Of a DNA stretch of 64,000 bases, positions 28,004 to 36,608 are shown piece after piece. Position numbers and translations under genes: made by a program. Source of the stretch: R-RK-3 sp963842775 (GTDB lineage Bacteria > Pseudomonadota > Alphaproteobacteria > Rhizobiales > Rhodomicrobiaceae); the NCBI GenBank assembly GCA_963842775.1, contig CAWJHQ010000015.1, forward strand, positions 434,001 through 498,000. Direction: 5' to 3'. The notes under the pieces are model-generated. The model was not told the origin of the DNA. It was given only the letters and a program-made list of their open reading frames with translations, and ran no database searches. Each line of letters begins with the position of its first letter. Position 1 is the stretch's first letter.

Positions 28004-28466
28004 ATGACGGACGAAGTCACCATTCGCAGTGTCGCGCCGACCGATTTCCATCAATGGCTGGCGCTTTGGGAAGGGTACAACGTCTTCTACGACCGTGTTG
28101 GCCCTGCCGCCGTGCCGGCCGAGGTCACGAAGATGACCTGGGCACGCTTCTTCGATTCATACGAACCGGTGGAGGCCGTGGTCGCGGAGCGCGGCGGAGA
28201 GCTCATCGGTCTGGCTCATTACATCTTTCACCGCAATACGACGATGCTTGGGCCCGCCTGCTACTTGCAGGACCTGTTCACCGCCGAGGCGGCTCGCGGG
28301 CTGGGCATCGGCCGGGCGCTGATCAATTGTGTGTACGACCGTGCGAGGGCGGCAGGGTTCAACCCGGGTCTATTGGCAAACCCACAAGACGAACGTGACG
28401 GCTCAGAAGCTCTACGACAAAGTCGCCGAATCCTCAGGTTTTATCGTCTATCGGAAGGATATTTGA
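28004..28466 (+). CDS. GNAT acetyltransferase (one frameshift)
   Basis: About 153 residues from the ATG at 28004, which has AAGGAGA nine bases upstream. GNAT fold with the acetyl-CoA loop AEAARGLGIGRALIN preceded by CYLQDLFT. The frame breaks near 28356; the correct end (VYWQTHKTNVTAQKLYDKV and then FIVYRKDI) lies in another frame and stops at 28464-28466. The unbroken frame to 28546 reads nonsense after the break. Likely N-acetylates a small amine; substrate unknown. About 57 bases after eda. Confidence 0.75.
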
Positions 28467-28525
28467 CTGTCGGAAATGCCGCCGCATCCGACGCGCGTGC
28501 GGGTCGGTTGCTGTCGCCGTCTCCA

Positions 28526-28561
28526 TTGACAAGGTATCCGACATAATGGAATTATTTCCAT
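28526..28561 (+). promoter_or_regulatory. Promoter -35 and palindrome before the cupin regulator
   Basis: A consensus TTGACA lies at 28526-28531. A perfect inverted repeat ATGGAA-TTAT-TTCCAT covers 28546-28561, where the -10 box should be, and ends at the start codon of the XRE regulator (28563). This is what an autorepression operator would look like, and it implies a leaderless or very short leader transcript. Confidence 0.5.
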
Positions 28562-28562
28562 C

Positions 28563-29154
28563 ATGCCGGATGACGCTGAATACGACCTCAACAAGCACAT
28601 CGCCGAGCGCGTGCGTGCTTTACGCGCCTCGCGGGGGCTTACGCTGGATGCGCTGGCAGAACGCAGTGGCGTCAGCCGCTCGATGATATCGACGATAGAA
28701 CGCGGCGAGAGCAGCCCCACCGCCGTGCTGCTGGAACGGCTGGCCGCCGGCCTTGGCATACCGCTGGCGTCACTGTTCGATGTGCCGCGGCGAAATGCGG
28801 AGCCTGTCGCGCGATTGGCCGACCAGCAGCGATGGCGCGACCCTGCATCCGGATATATCAGGCGGAATGTGTCGCCAAGCGGCTTTGCTTCGCCGATCCA
28901 AATCGTGGAGGTCGAGTTTCCGCCGGGGGCTCAGGTGGCCTATGAGACCGGCGCGCGCGACGTATGCGTGCATCAGCAGATATGGGTGCTCGAGGGGGAC
29001 ATCGATGTGAGGGTCGGTGACGAATGGCACCATCTGCATATGGGTGATTGCCTCGCATTCATCCTCGATCGCCCGACCGGCTTCCATAATCGCACGCAGC
29101 AGAGCGGCGCGTTATGCGGTCGTCATCGTGAGCCAGCCCGATCACCGGAGATGA
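28563..29154 (+). CDS. XRE-family regulator with C-terminal cupin (frameshift near the end)
   Basis: About 196 residues: XRE HTH at residues 12-66 (LTLDALAERSGVSRSMIST), then a cupin domain (IVEVEFPPGAQVAYE, QIWVLEGDIDVRVGDEWH, LHMGDCLAF). This SutR/PuuR-like design senses a small molecule in the cupin. Near 29104 the expected ending ARYAVVIVSQPDH is in the +1 frame with a stop at 29152-29154; the uncorrected frame runs to 29162. The GNAT gene at 29159 follows directly and is the probable co-regulated target. Confidence 0.8.
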
Positions 29155-29158
29155 CGCG

Positions 29159-29692
29159 ATGAACAGCGCCGATCGCAATTTGTATACTATCCGGCGGCTG
29201 ACCGAATTGACCGACCCTCAACTGCACGGCCTTGCGCAGGTGCTGGTGGATTGCGTCGAAGGCGGCGCATCGGTGAGCTTCATGCATCCCCTTCCGCTCT
29301 CCAAGGCGCTGGCATTCTGGCGCCGGGTCGCGGACGACGTCCATAGCGGCGCTTGCGCCTTGCTGGTCGCAGAGGATGCCAGCGGTATCGTCGGAACCGT
29401 TCAGCTTGTGCTTGCCCAACCCGAAAACCAGCCGCATCGCGCCGATCTTTCCAAGATGCTGGTGCATCGCCGCGCCAGGCGCATGGGGATCGGGGCTGCG
29501 CTGATGCGCGGCGCGGAGGATGCCGCTCGCCAGGCCGGGAAATCGCTGCTGGTTCTGGACACCGCGAGCGGCGATGCGGAGCGGCTTTATGCGCGGATGG
29601 GCTGGACCTTGGCCGGCATCATTCCCGACTATGCCCTGTGGCCGACCGGCGGTCTGTGCAGCACCAGCGTCTATTATCGCAAGCTCGATTGA
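29159..29692 (+). CDS. GNAT acetyltransferase
   Basis: 177 residues. GNAT fold with ADLSKMLVHRRARRMGIGAALM as the acetyl-CoA pyrophosphate loop and LLVLDTASGDAERLYARMGW as motif B. Probably acetylates an amine or amino acid. It starts within a few bases of the XRE/cupin regulator, so it is co-transcribed with it. The end overlaps the convergent LysR gene frame by about 70 bases. Confidence 0.82.
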   Translation: MNSADRNLYTIRRLTELTDPQLHGLAQVLVDCVEGGASVSFMHPLPLSKALAFWRRVADDVHSGACALLVAEDASGIVGTVQLVLAQPENQPHRADLSKMLVHRRARRMGIGAALMRGAEDAARQAGKSLLVLDTASGDAERLYARMGWTLAGIIPDYALWPTGGLCSTSVYYRKLD

Positions 29693-30620
29693 TCCGATCG
29701 CGTCGCCGGCAATTTGGCTTCAGTCGGCCTGCGCCGGCTCGCCTACGCTCTTTGAGCGCGCTGACGATCTCTCTGAGGCCACGGTAAAGCGGTTTGTCGC
29801 GGCGCATCACGATGGCAAGCGTCCGATGGAGCTTCGGGGAAAGGGAGCGGATGATAAGGGAGCCGCGATCCCTGTCGTTCCGCACCGCCATGCGCGGCAG
29901 CACCGCGCATCCAAGTCCGGCGCCGACGAGCTCTTTGATGGCCTCGACGCTGCCGAGCGACATGACCGGTTTCAATGCCGTACCGCCTCGCGCGAACCAT
30001 TCATCGGCGATGCGCCTCGTATTGCCGCCCGGCTCGAACAGCAATACAGGAAGCTCCGCCAATGCGGATGGCGTGACGCACGCGGGCAACCGCATATCGG
30101 GTGGTGCGATCACCACGAACTCATCGTCCAGGACGGGGGTGACCTCGAGCATGCGGCCCGATGCCGGCAGCGTCACCAGCGCGATGTCGATGGTGTTCTC
30201 ATCCACCGCCCTGACGATATCCGCCGTGTTCCCGGTGCTGACGGTGATTTCGAGCGTCGGAAAGCGCTGGCGCAGATCGCGCAGCACCGGCGGCAGCAGA
30301 AATATGCATGCGGTCGCGCCCGTGCCGAGCCGAATCCGGCCCATGGCTCCTTTGACATGTTTCGCCATGCCGTCGATGGCGGCGGCGACGACCTCATCGA
30401 TCCGGCCGGCATGTTCCAGCAGCTCGGAGCCCGCCGCGGTAGGCCTCGCTTTACGCCCGACGCGCTCGATCAAGGGTACCCCCATGCGCTCTTCGAGCTG
30501 GCGGATCTGAAGGCTCACAGCGGGTTGGCTGAGATTCAAACGTTCGGCGGCGGCGGAAAAGCTGCCGAGTTCGATGACATCGACAAAGGTACGAAGGTGG
30601 TTGAGATTGAGCGTCCGCAT
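29619..30620 (-). CDS. LysR-family transcriptional regulator
   Basis: The N-terminal winged HTH (LNHLRTFVDVIELGSFSAAAERLNLSQPAVS) and a type 2 periplasmic-binding-like effector domain with GTGATACIFLLPPVLRDL are complete by about residue 305. The last 28 residues are Arg/Cys-rich and overlap the convergent GNAT gene, so the true stop was probably near 29700 and lost to a small indel. It is divergent from the phosphinothricin-acetyltransferase-like gene at 30816 across an AT-rich 195-base gap and probably controls it. Confidence 0.85.
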   Translation of the reverse strand: MRTLNLNHLRTFVDVIELGSFSAAAERLNLSQPAVSLQIRQLEERMGVPLIERVGRKARPTAAGSELLEHAGRIDEVVAAAIDGMAKHVKGAMGRIRLGTGATACIFLLPPVLRDLRQRFPTLEITVSTGNTADIVRAVDENTIDIALVTLPASGRMLEVTPVLDDEFVVIAPPDMRLPACVTPSALAELPVLLFEPGGNTRRIADEWFARGGTALKPVMSLGSVEAIKELVGAGLGCAVLPRMAVRNDRDRGSLIIRSLSPKLHRTLAIVMRRDKPLYRGLREIVSALKERRRAGAGRLKPNCRRRDRINRACDNRRWCCTDRRSATGHSRE

Positions 30621-30815
30621 ACCAAAGAATTTCTCATACTTTGCATAATTTGCACAAGCTTCCCTTATGACGATCGCGCGTGCAGTATGTTTGCGTTAGA
30701 TTGATGCCATTAGTAATGTTTGAGAGAGCAGTACTGTAAGTATTAACATATAGAAATATAGATTATCTCATACATTATTGCTCTACATATTTGAGTATTC
30801 GAGGAAGATGCATTA
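30621..30815. promoter_or_regulatory. AT-rich divergent promoter region (LysR / acetyltransferase)
   Basis: This gap is strikingly AT-rich compared with the rest of the window, especially 30705-30800. It sits between a LysR gene and a divergent acetyltransferase, the classic arrangement for LysR binding. I could not fix one T-N11-A box with confidence. Confidence 0.4.
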
Positions 30816-31406
30816 ATGAGCATTACAAAGCAGCGTACTGCGCAATCGGGTATCGGACAGATCATTGTCCGGGATGCGGTGGACGCCGATATGGCAGCCA
30901 TCCAGAGCATCTATGCCCCTCACGTGCTGAGAGGTCTTGCGACCTTTGAGGAGGTTCCCCCGTCCGTTGAGGAACTCAGCGCGCGCCGCGCCACCGTGCT
31001 GAGTCTCAATCTTCCCTATCTCGTCGCCGAGTTCGATGGCCGGGTGGCCGGATATGCCTATGCAACAGCGTATCGGCCTCGGCCGGCCTACCGCCATACA
31101 GTGGAAGACTCTGTCTATGTCGCGGAAGGTTTTGGTGGCCGGGGCCTCGGAAGCGCTCTGCTGGGCACGCTCATCGAACGTTGCGAAGCCGGCCCCTGGC
31201 GGCAGATGCTCGCAATCATCGGCAATAGCGGCAATGCCGGATCGATCGCGCTCCACCGTCGCCTGGGCTTCGAGCCGGCCGGCACGCTGAAATCCGTTGG
31301 CTTCAAGCTGGGCCAGTGGGTGGACACTATCCTGATGCAGCGGGCCTTGGGCCTCGGCGATACCGCTCTCCCCACCGGGCGCAGCGAACGAGAGCCGGGG
31401 TCTTGA
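30816..31406 (+). CDS. Phosphinothricin-type N-acetyltransferase (GNAT)
   Basis: 196 residues. It matches the Pat/Bar/YncA group: IVRDAVDADMAAIQSIYAPHV, the YAYATAYRPRPAYRHTVEDSVYV block and the acetyl-CoA loop GFGGRGLGSALL, then GNAGSIALHRRLGFEPAGTL. These enzymes acetylate phosphinothricin, methionine sulfoximine or sulfone. Divergent from a LysR gene. Its stop overlaps the TTG start of the MFS gene, so drug modification and transport may be coupled. Confidence 0.85.
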   Translation: MSITKQRTAQSGIGQIIVRDAVDADMAAIQSIYAPHVLRGLATFEEVPPSVEELSARRATVLSLNLPYLVAEFDGRVAGYAYATAYRPRPAYRHTVEDSVYVAEGFGGRGLGSALLGTLIERCEAGPWRQMLAIIGNSGNAGSIALHRRLGFEPAGTLKSVGFKLGQWVDTILMQRALGLGDTALPTGRSEREPGS

Positions 31407-32588
31407 TCGTCCGCAAGACCGTCCTCTCCCTGGGGCTGTCGCAGCTCATCTCGTGGGGCGTTTCCTATTATCTGATCGGCTGCTTCGGCGAGTTGATCGC
31501 CGCCGACCTTGGTTGGACCAGCGGCGTCGTTTATGGCGGATTCTCTTTAGCCCTGCTGGTGATGGGCGTGACGTCGCCGGTCGCCGGACGGCTGATCGAT
31601 CGCCATGGCGGCAAGCGTGTGATGGTCGCCGGATCTCTATTCAACGCCGCCGGTTGCGTCGGGCTGGCGCTCTCCTACGGCGTGCACGACCTATTACGCG
31701 GCCTGGATATGTCTCGGCTTTGGCATGAGGCTGATCCTCTACGATGCCGCATTCGCCGCGCTCGCACGGATCGGCGGACCGGGCGCTCGCCGCCCGATGT
31801 CCCAGATAACCCTGCTTGGCGGGCTCGCATCCACCGTGTTCTGGCCGCTGGGTCATCTGCTCGCCGACCTCCTCGGCTGGCGTGGGGCCTTATTGGCCTA
31901 TGCGGGCTTCGCGCTGCTCACCGTGCCATTGCATCTGACCATACCGAATGGCCGTCATGACGACATGGCCCCGGCCTCGACCATTGTGGAACATCGCCCT
32001 CTCGCCGTGGGAAGGCGTGAGATCGCCATCGGCGGCATCCTGTACACCGTGATCGCGACTCTCGCCAATTTTCTGAATGCCGGCATGTCGTCGCATATGA
32101 TCGGCATACTGACGGGTCTCGGACTTGCCGCATCGGTATCGGTGTGGGTGGCCTCGCTCCGCGGTGTCGGCCAATCGGCCGCCGGCTTATGCGAGGTGAT
32201 GTTCGGCCGCCGCATCCATCCGTTGACCCTCAATCTCTTCGCGTGCTCGCTGCTGCCATTCAGTTTCACCGCGGCCATTTTCAGCGGGCAATATATGACC
32301 GCTGCGCTTGCCTTCGTGTGCTTCTATGGCGCGGGCAACGGCATCCTGAGCATCACACGCGGAACCGTGCCGCTCGCTCTGTTCGACCATCGCACCTATG
32401 GCGCCTTCGCCGGCAAATTGCTCGCTCCGAGCTTCGTCCTGTCCGCCGCCGCGCCGCTCATCTATGCCTCGGTCATCGAACGGTTCGGGATGGCGGGAGC
32501 GCTTGGCCTGTCGATCGGCATCGCCACCGTCATCCTCACGGCGGCGATTCTGCTGGTCGTCCAATTCGGGCGCAAAATCAAATCATGA
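31403..32588 (+). CDS. MFS transporter (one frameshift)
   Basis: Reconstructed to about 394 residues with about 12 helices. TTG start at 31403 inside the stop of the preceding acetyltransferase. The signature loop GRLIDRHGGKRVMVAG between helices 2 and 3 is present. The frame changes near 31690: after SYGVHDL the expected YYAAWICLGFGMRLILYD is in another frame and continues to 32588. Substrate unknown; I recall MFS genes next to such acetyltransferases or MarR/LysR genes as exporters. It overlaps the convergent LuxR gene by 11 bases. Confidence 0.8.
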
Positions 32589-33190
32589 GGAGGCCCAGGC
32601 GCATGGCCTTGGCGACGGCTTCCGTTCGCCCGCTCGCGCCAAGCTTTGCAACGATGGACGCCACGTGGAATTTCGCCGTATGCGGTGTGATGGCCAGAGA
32701 CCGGGCGATCGACTTGTTCGACGCCCCTTCGGCGAGCAGCGCCAGCACCTGTAATTCCCGTTCCGTGAGCTCGGCCGCTGCGGGCTCGTCCTCATCGGCT
32801 TGCGCCAGCCCGTCCAGATCGGAACGGGCAAGCCACCGATCGCGCACATCCTCCGTCAAGACGATCAAGCCGTCTGCCGCCGCCCGGATCGCGGATCGGA
32901 GCGCATCGGCGTTTGCGTCCTCGGGGAGCACTGCCGAGGCTCCGGCCTGCAACGCGTCCAGGGCTTCGGCGCCCTTGCAAAAGACGAGCACGGGCGAACC
33001 GCTCCTCGGCACCCGCCGCCTCGTCGGTGATGCGTATGTCGGCGCGCAAGCCGCCTCCGCCGACGATGTGAATGCCGGGATCGTGCATGAGCATGTCGCG
33101 GACGCGGTCCGCCAGCTCCACATCATCGATGCAAAGCTCGACGGTGATTCCCGCGTCCGGACCGTGACTGTCATGCTCCCTTGCGGTCAC
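32578..33190 (-). CDS. LuxR/NarL-type regulator with degenerate receiver (one frameshift)
   Basis: About 203 residues after joining frames near 33005. The N-terminus (VELCIDDVELADRVRDMLMHDPG) resembles a response-regulator receiver, but the strand that should carry the phospho-Asp reads ADIRITDEA, so phosphorylation is doubtful. The C-terminus is a clear LuxR HTH (LTERELQVLALLAEGASNKS, HTAKFHVASIVAKL). It starts with GTG at 33190, overlapping the stop of the HtrA-like gene (GTGA), so the two are translated together. Confidence 0.78.
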
Positions 33191-34104
33191 GGCGCCGGGC
33201 TCGCTCCAATGGTGACGTTTGCGCTCGCGGTCTGTCCGCCGCGGACGAGTTTCAGCTCGACCACCTTGCCGACGGATTCAGGGGAGAGCCGCGCAAACAG
33301 GCTGCGCAGGCCGCCTATGGGCTCTCCATCGAACGAGACGATGATATCGCCAAGCAGAACGCCCGCTTTGCCTGCGGCTCCGTCCGGATCGACGCTGACG
33401 ATCATGGCGGCACGGCGGTCGGGCAGTGCGTGCGCTGCCGCCAGGGTTTCGTCGAGGCGGACGGGGTGAACGCCGACGCCCAGATAGCCACGGCGAATCC
33501 GGCCATCGGCCAGCAGCTTGGGCGCGATACGCTCGATCGTCGCCATGGGGATGATGAGCGGCTGCCGGCGAGGTCCGAAGACGGGCATTCCGAGCGCGCG
33601 GCCCTCGGCGTCGACCACGATCCCGCCTTCTGCCTGCCGATCGAGACGCAGATCAAGGCGGATCAGCTTGTCGATCCGGCCGCCGCGCCGGCTTTGCCAG
33701 GCCCCGCCCGCAACCGACACGCATCCGAGGTTCGCAATCACGCCTTCCCTGCCCCGGCCGAGAGCCAGGACCATCTGGCCGATCCCCGCCTCCTCGCTCG
33801 CAGGCGCCGGCGCCGGGACGTTCAGCTCTTCGGCAAGGCGCAGCACCGCGATATCGGTGGTCGGGTCGCGGCCCGCAAGTTCCGCCCGGATCGATCTGTC
33901 CCCTGCGGCGATGACCGAGATCTCGTCGTCGGCCTCCAAGGCGTCGCTGGCGGTCACGATGAAGCCAGGCTTCCACACAAGCCCGCTTGCGATTGCACGT
34001 CCATGCGACCGGACGCTGACGATGGAGCCAGCCGCAGCTTCGGCTAGCTGCCGCAGCTGATGAGACAGGGCAAGCAGAGGATTGGCGGCGATCTGTTCGG
34101 GCAT
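33187..34104 (-). CDS. HtrA/DegP-like PDZ protein, catalytic triad lost (pseudoprotease)
   Basis: 305 residues from the ATG at 34104. A trypsin-like domain with a single C-terminal PDZ (GYLGVGVHPVRL, MIVSVDPDGAAGKAGVLLGD). The usual His motif TNHHVV is replaced by FIVTASDALE, and the GNSGGP serine motif by RQAEGGIVVD, while the middle DPTTDIAVLRL Asp is kept. So the fold remains but not the protease. There is no signal peptide. It is coupled to a LuxR regulator; the two may form a sensing pair in which the PDZ/trypsin fold binds a peptide or protein end. A longer frame reaches 34209 but has no better start. Confidence 0.8.
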   Translation of the reverse strand: MPEQIAANPLLALSHQLRQLAEAAAGSIVSVRSHGRAIASGLVWKPGFIVTASDALEADDEISVIAAGDRSIRAELAGRDPTTDIAVLRLAEELNVPAPAPASEEAGIGQMVLALGRGREGVIANLGCVSVAGGAWQSRRGGRIDKLIRLDLRLDRQAEGGIVVDAEGRALGMPVFGPRRQPLIIPMATIERIAPKLLADGRIRRGYLGVGVHPVRLDETLAAAHALPDRRAAMIVSVDPDGAAGKAGVLLGDIIVSFDGEPIGGLRSLFARLSPESVGKVVELKLVRGGQTASANVTIGASPAP

Positions 34105-34374
34105 CGGAAGCTCCGTGGATTGAGGTTGTCCCAAATCTGTCGCCTCTGGCGCATAGTTGCTACTCCCCAGATGGCTAGGGCAGCGCGGTTTTACGACCCG
34201 GCTCGTCACGCGCCACGTTGCCGAAGCGGCGGGCGCTTGCGCATCGCGTCACGGCCCGTCAAAAGTCTGGATTGCAGTCGCCGGAAAATCGCTTCTTTCT
34301 TAGTCCTAATGGCTACGGCCCCGGAACCGCGCCGACCTTCATCCATTAGCTGCCATCAACCAGCGAGACACCCC

Positions 34375-35151
34375 ATGCAACTCACCCTTCGACAATTCGC
34401 TACCGCCGTCCTCGTAACAATCGGGCTTGCCGGGACCGCGCTCGCCGGTCCCCTCGACGACGTCAAGAGCCGCGGCACGATCCAGATCGGGCTGGAGGGC
34501 ACCTATCCGCCTTTCAACTTTGTGGACGAGAAGGGCAAGCTGACCGGCTTCGAAGTCGACTTCGCGGAAGCGGTCGCCGCCAAGCTGGGCGTAAAACCCA
34601 ATTTTCAGCCGGGCAAATGGGACGGCCTGCTCGCCGCGCTCGATGTGAAGCGTATCGACGCCGTCATCAACCAGGTGACCATCACTCCCGAGCGCGAGCA
34701 GAAATACGCCTTTTCGCAACCCTATACGGTGTCCGGCATCCAGATCATCGTGGGCAGCGGCACATCCAACATTGCCAAGCCTGCCGATCTTGCCGGCAAG
34801 CGGGTCGGCGTGGTGCTCGGCACGTCTTACGAGAAGTGGCTGCGCGAAAACGTGCCGACCGCCGACATCCGCACCTATGACGACGATGCGACGCGCAATC
34901 AGGACCTGCTCGTCGGCCGGATCGACGCGATCCTGAACGACCGGCTGATCGTGGCCAACCTCCTCAAGCAATATAATGGGCGGCTGGTCGCGGCAGGCGA
35001 GCCCTTCGCAACGCAGAAGCAAGGCGTCGCCGTTCGCAAGGACAGCGGCGACATCGCCAAGGCCATCGACGCCGCCATCGCGGCACTGCGAGCCGACGGC
35101 ACGCTGAAGACGATCTCGGAGAAGTGGTTCGGCGCCGACGTGACGCAGTAG
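34375..35151 (+). CDS. Polar amino-acid ABC transporter, substrate-binding protein
   Basis: 258 residues from the ATG at 34375. Signal peptide QLTLRQFATAVLVTIGLAGTALA, cut near residue 24. Family 3 solute-binding fold with GTIQIGLEGTYPPFNFVDE and the membrane-face motif KWDGLLAALDVKRIDAVINQ. Ligand is probably a polar amino acid or cystine. It is followed by a matching permease; no ATPase gene is nearby. Confidence 0.88.
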   Translation: MQLTLRQFATAVLVTIGLAGTALAGPLDDVKSRGTIQIGLEGTYPPFNFVDEKGKLTGFEVDFAEAVAAKLGVKPNFQPGKWDGLLAALDVKRIDAVINQVTITPEREQKYAFSQPYTVSGIQIIVGSGTSNIAKPADLAGKRVGVVLGTSYEKWLRENVPTADIRTYDDDATRNQDLLVGRIDAILNDRLIVANLLKQYNGRLVAAGEPFATQKQGVAVRKDSGDIAKAIDAAIAALRADGTLKTISEKWFGADVTQ

Positions 35152-35157
35152 CGCGCC

Positions 35158-35824
35158 ATGCCGTTTTCATCCGAGCTTGATCTGGCAGTCCCTGCCGTTT
35201 CTGCTGCAGGGCGCCGTGTACACCATCCTGCTCAGCGTGGGCGGGATGGGCTTCGGCCTGCTCATCGGCTTTGTGCTTGCGTTGATGCGGCGGTCCCACC
35301 GCCGCATACTCACCATTCCGGCGCGCGCCTATATTTCCTTCATTCGCGGCACCCCGCTCCTGGTGCAGCTTTTCCTTATCTATTACGGCCTTGCTCAGTT
35401 CGGCCTGCGTTTCGATCCCATTCCGGCGGCGCTGCTCGGCTTCAGCCTGAATATCGGCGGATACGCGGCCGAGATCATCCGTTCTGCGATCGCCTCGGTC
35501 GACAAGCGCCAATGGGAGACGGCCGCCTCGCTTGGCTTCACTCCCAGGCAGGTGCTGCAATATGTGGTTCTTCCGCTGGCGGCGCGCGTCGCCATCGCTC
35601 CGCTGACCAACAGCTTCATCAGCCTCGTCAAGGACACCTCGCTTGCCGCGACCATCCAGGTGCCGGAGCTTTTCCGTCAGGCGCAGCTGATCACGGCAAG
35701 GACCTATGAGATTTTCACCATGTATCTCGCGGCGGCATTGATCTACTGGCTGCTGTCGACGGTGCTCGCCATCATGCAGGACCGGCTCGAAGCGCGCGCG
35801 AACCGGTATGTCACGAGCCAGTAA
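35158..35824 (+). CDS. Polar amino-acid ABC transporter, permease (frameshift near the start)
   Basis: About 221 residues with five helices and the EAA loop SAIASVDKRQWETAASLGFTP. The ATG at 35158 reads MPFSSEL and then breaks; one extra T near 35177 would join it to IWQSLPFLLQGAVYTILLSV, the usual HisM/GlnP N-terminus. A TTG at 35177 also exists. It pairs with the binding protein seven bases upstream. The ATPase is missing from the neighbourhood, so a shared ATPase elsewhere must drive it. Confidence 0.82.
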
Positions 35825-35832
35825 ACCCTGGC

Positions 35833-36460
35833 TCAAAGCTGGAAAAGCAGGATGAGCCCCGTTGCGGCCAGGGCGGCGTTCCACATGCGGTCGAAGTTGA
35901 GCCACGCGCTGCGGAGAATGGCGACGCCGAGCCATTGATAGACGACGATGGCGATCAACGCCGTTACGGCAAGCGTCGCAGCCGTATGGACCCCGATCGC
36001 CGCGAGCGTGATGCCCACCGATCCGGCGGCGCCGGGTATCGGCGAGGCGGCGAGGCAGAGGGGCATGATGGCGGGCAGGAGCATCAGGCCTGCGCCATGC
36101 GCGGTCGCCATCAGAAACGACCAGAGCAGCAGGCCGCCAAAGCCCGCCGTCATGCCGACGCGCACGCGGTGGCGATGGCCATAGAGCTGGTTATAGGCCG
36201 CCCAGCCGATCAGCAGCAGGGCGGCGGCCGCGTAAATCCACCGCCCTTCGATCACGACGCCGCTCGCAACCACGGCTCCCGGCGACAATGCCGATCGACA
36301 GCATATGCCCGATGGCGAGCGGCGGCAGCGCCCACAGCACCACCGCCAGGCTGCGCCGATGCAGGCCGAGCGCCACGGCGAACAGCCAGCCCATCGCCGG
36401 ATTGAGGCCATGGAACGCGCCGAGGCCCGCCAATAGCAGCCAGGGCCACAGCTCGTTCAT
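35833..36460 (-). CDS. Conserved six-helix membrane protein (one frameshift)
   Basis: About 208 residues when joined. It starts MNELWPWLLLAGLGAFHGLN with a conserved HGLNPAMGW motif, breaks near 36285 after IGHMLSIGIV, and continues in another frame with VVIEGRWIYAAAALLLIGW and ATAHGAGLMLLPAIMPLCL to 35833. Two membrane-embedded His motifs (HGLNP, AHGAGLM) recall metal transporters such as the NicO/RcnA type. Some databases label relatives ArcD, which I do not see supported. Function unknown. Confidence 0.65.
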
Positions 36461-36479
36461 TCCAGCCTCGCCGGACTAA

Positions 36480-36582
36480 GCAGAGTTCCCAAAAGTGGCC
36501 TTCCCGGTTTTGGGAAAAAACTCTGCGAAAACATACGAATCTAAGCAGACATTCGTTGGGCAACCAAGGAATGTCTGCTTAG
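36480..36582. repeat. Two-hairpin palindromic repeat, copy B
   Basis: First hairpin: GCAGAGTT (36480-36487) with AACTCTGC (36519-36526), inner CCCAAAA/TTTTGGG. Second: CTAAGCAGACATTC (36541-36554) with GAATGTCTGCTTAG (36569-36582), a perfect 14-base stem with TTGG/CCAA inside. It has the same loop words as copy A (AGTGGCCTTCC, GCGAAAACATA, ATTCGTTGG) with compensating stem changes. Confidence 0.8.
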
Positions 36583-36608
36583 GCCTGCCGCGCGTCAAGC
36601 GAGCCGGG

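Noticed and set aside
33187..34104. Active DegP-type protease
   Set aside because: His and Ser of the triad are replaced, and no signal peptide is present.
21927..36582. CRISPR array made of the repeats
   Set aside because: The copies are kilobases apart, imperfect and palindromic, with no spacers and no cas genes.
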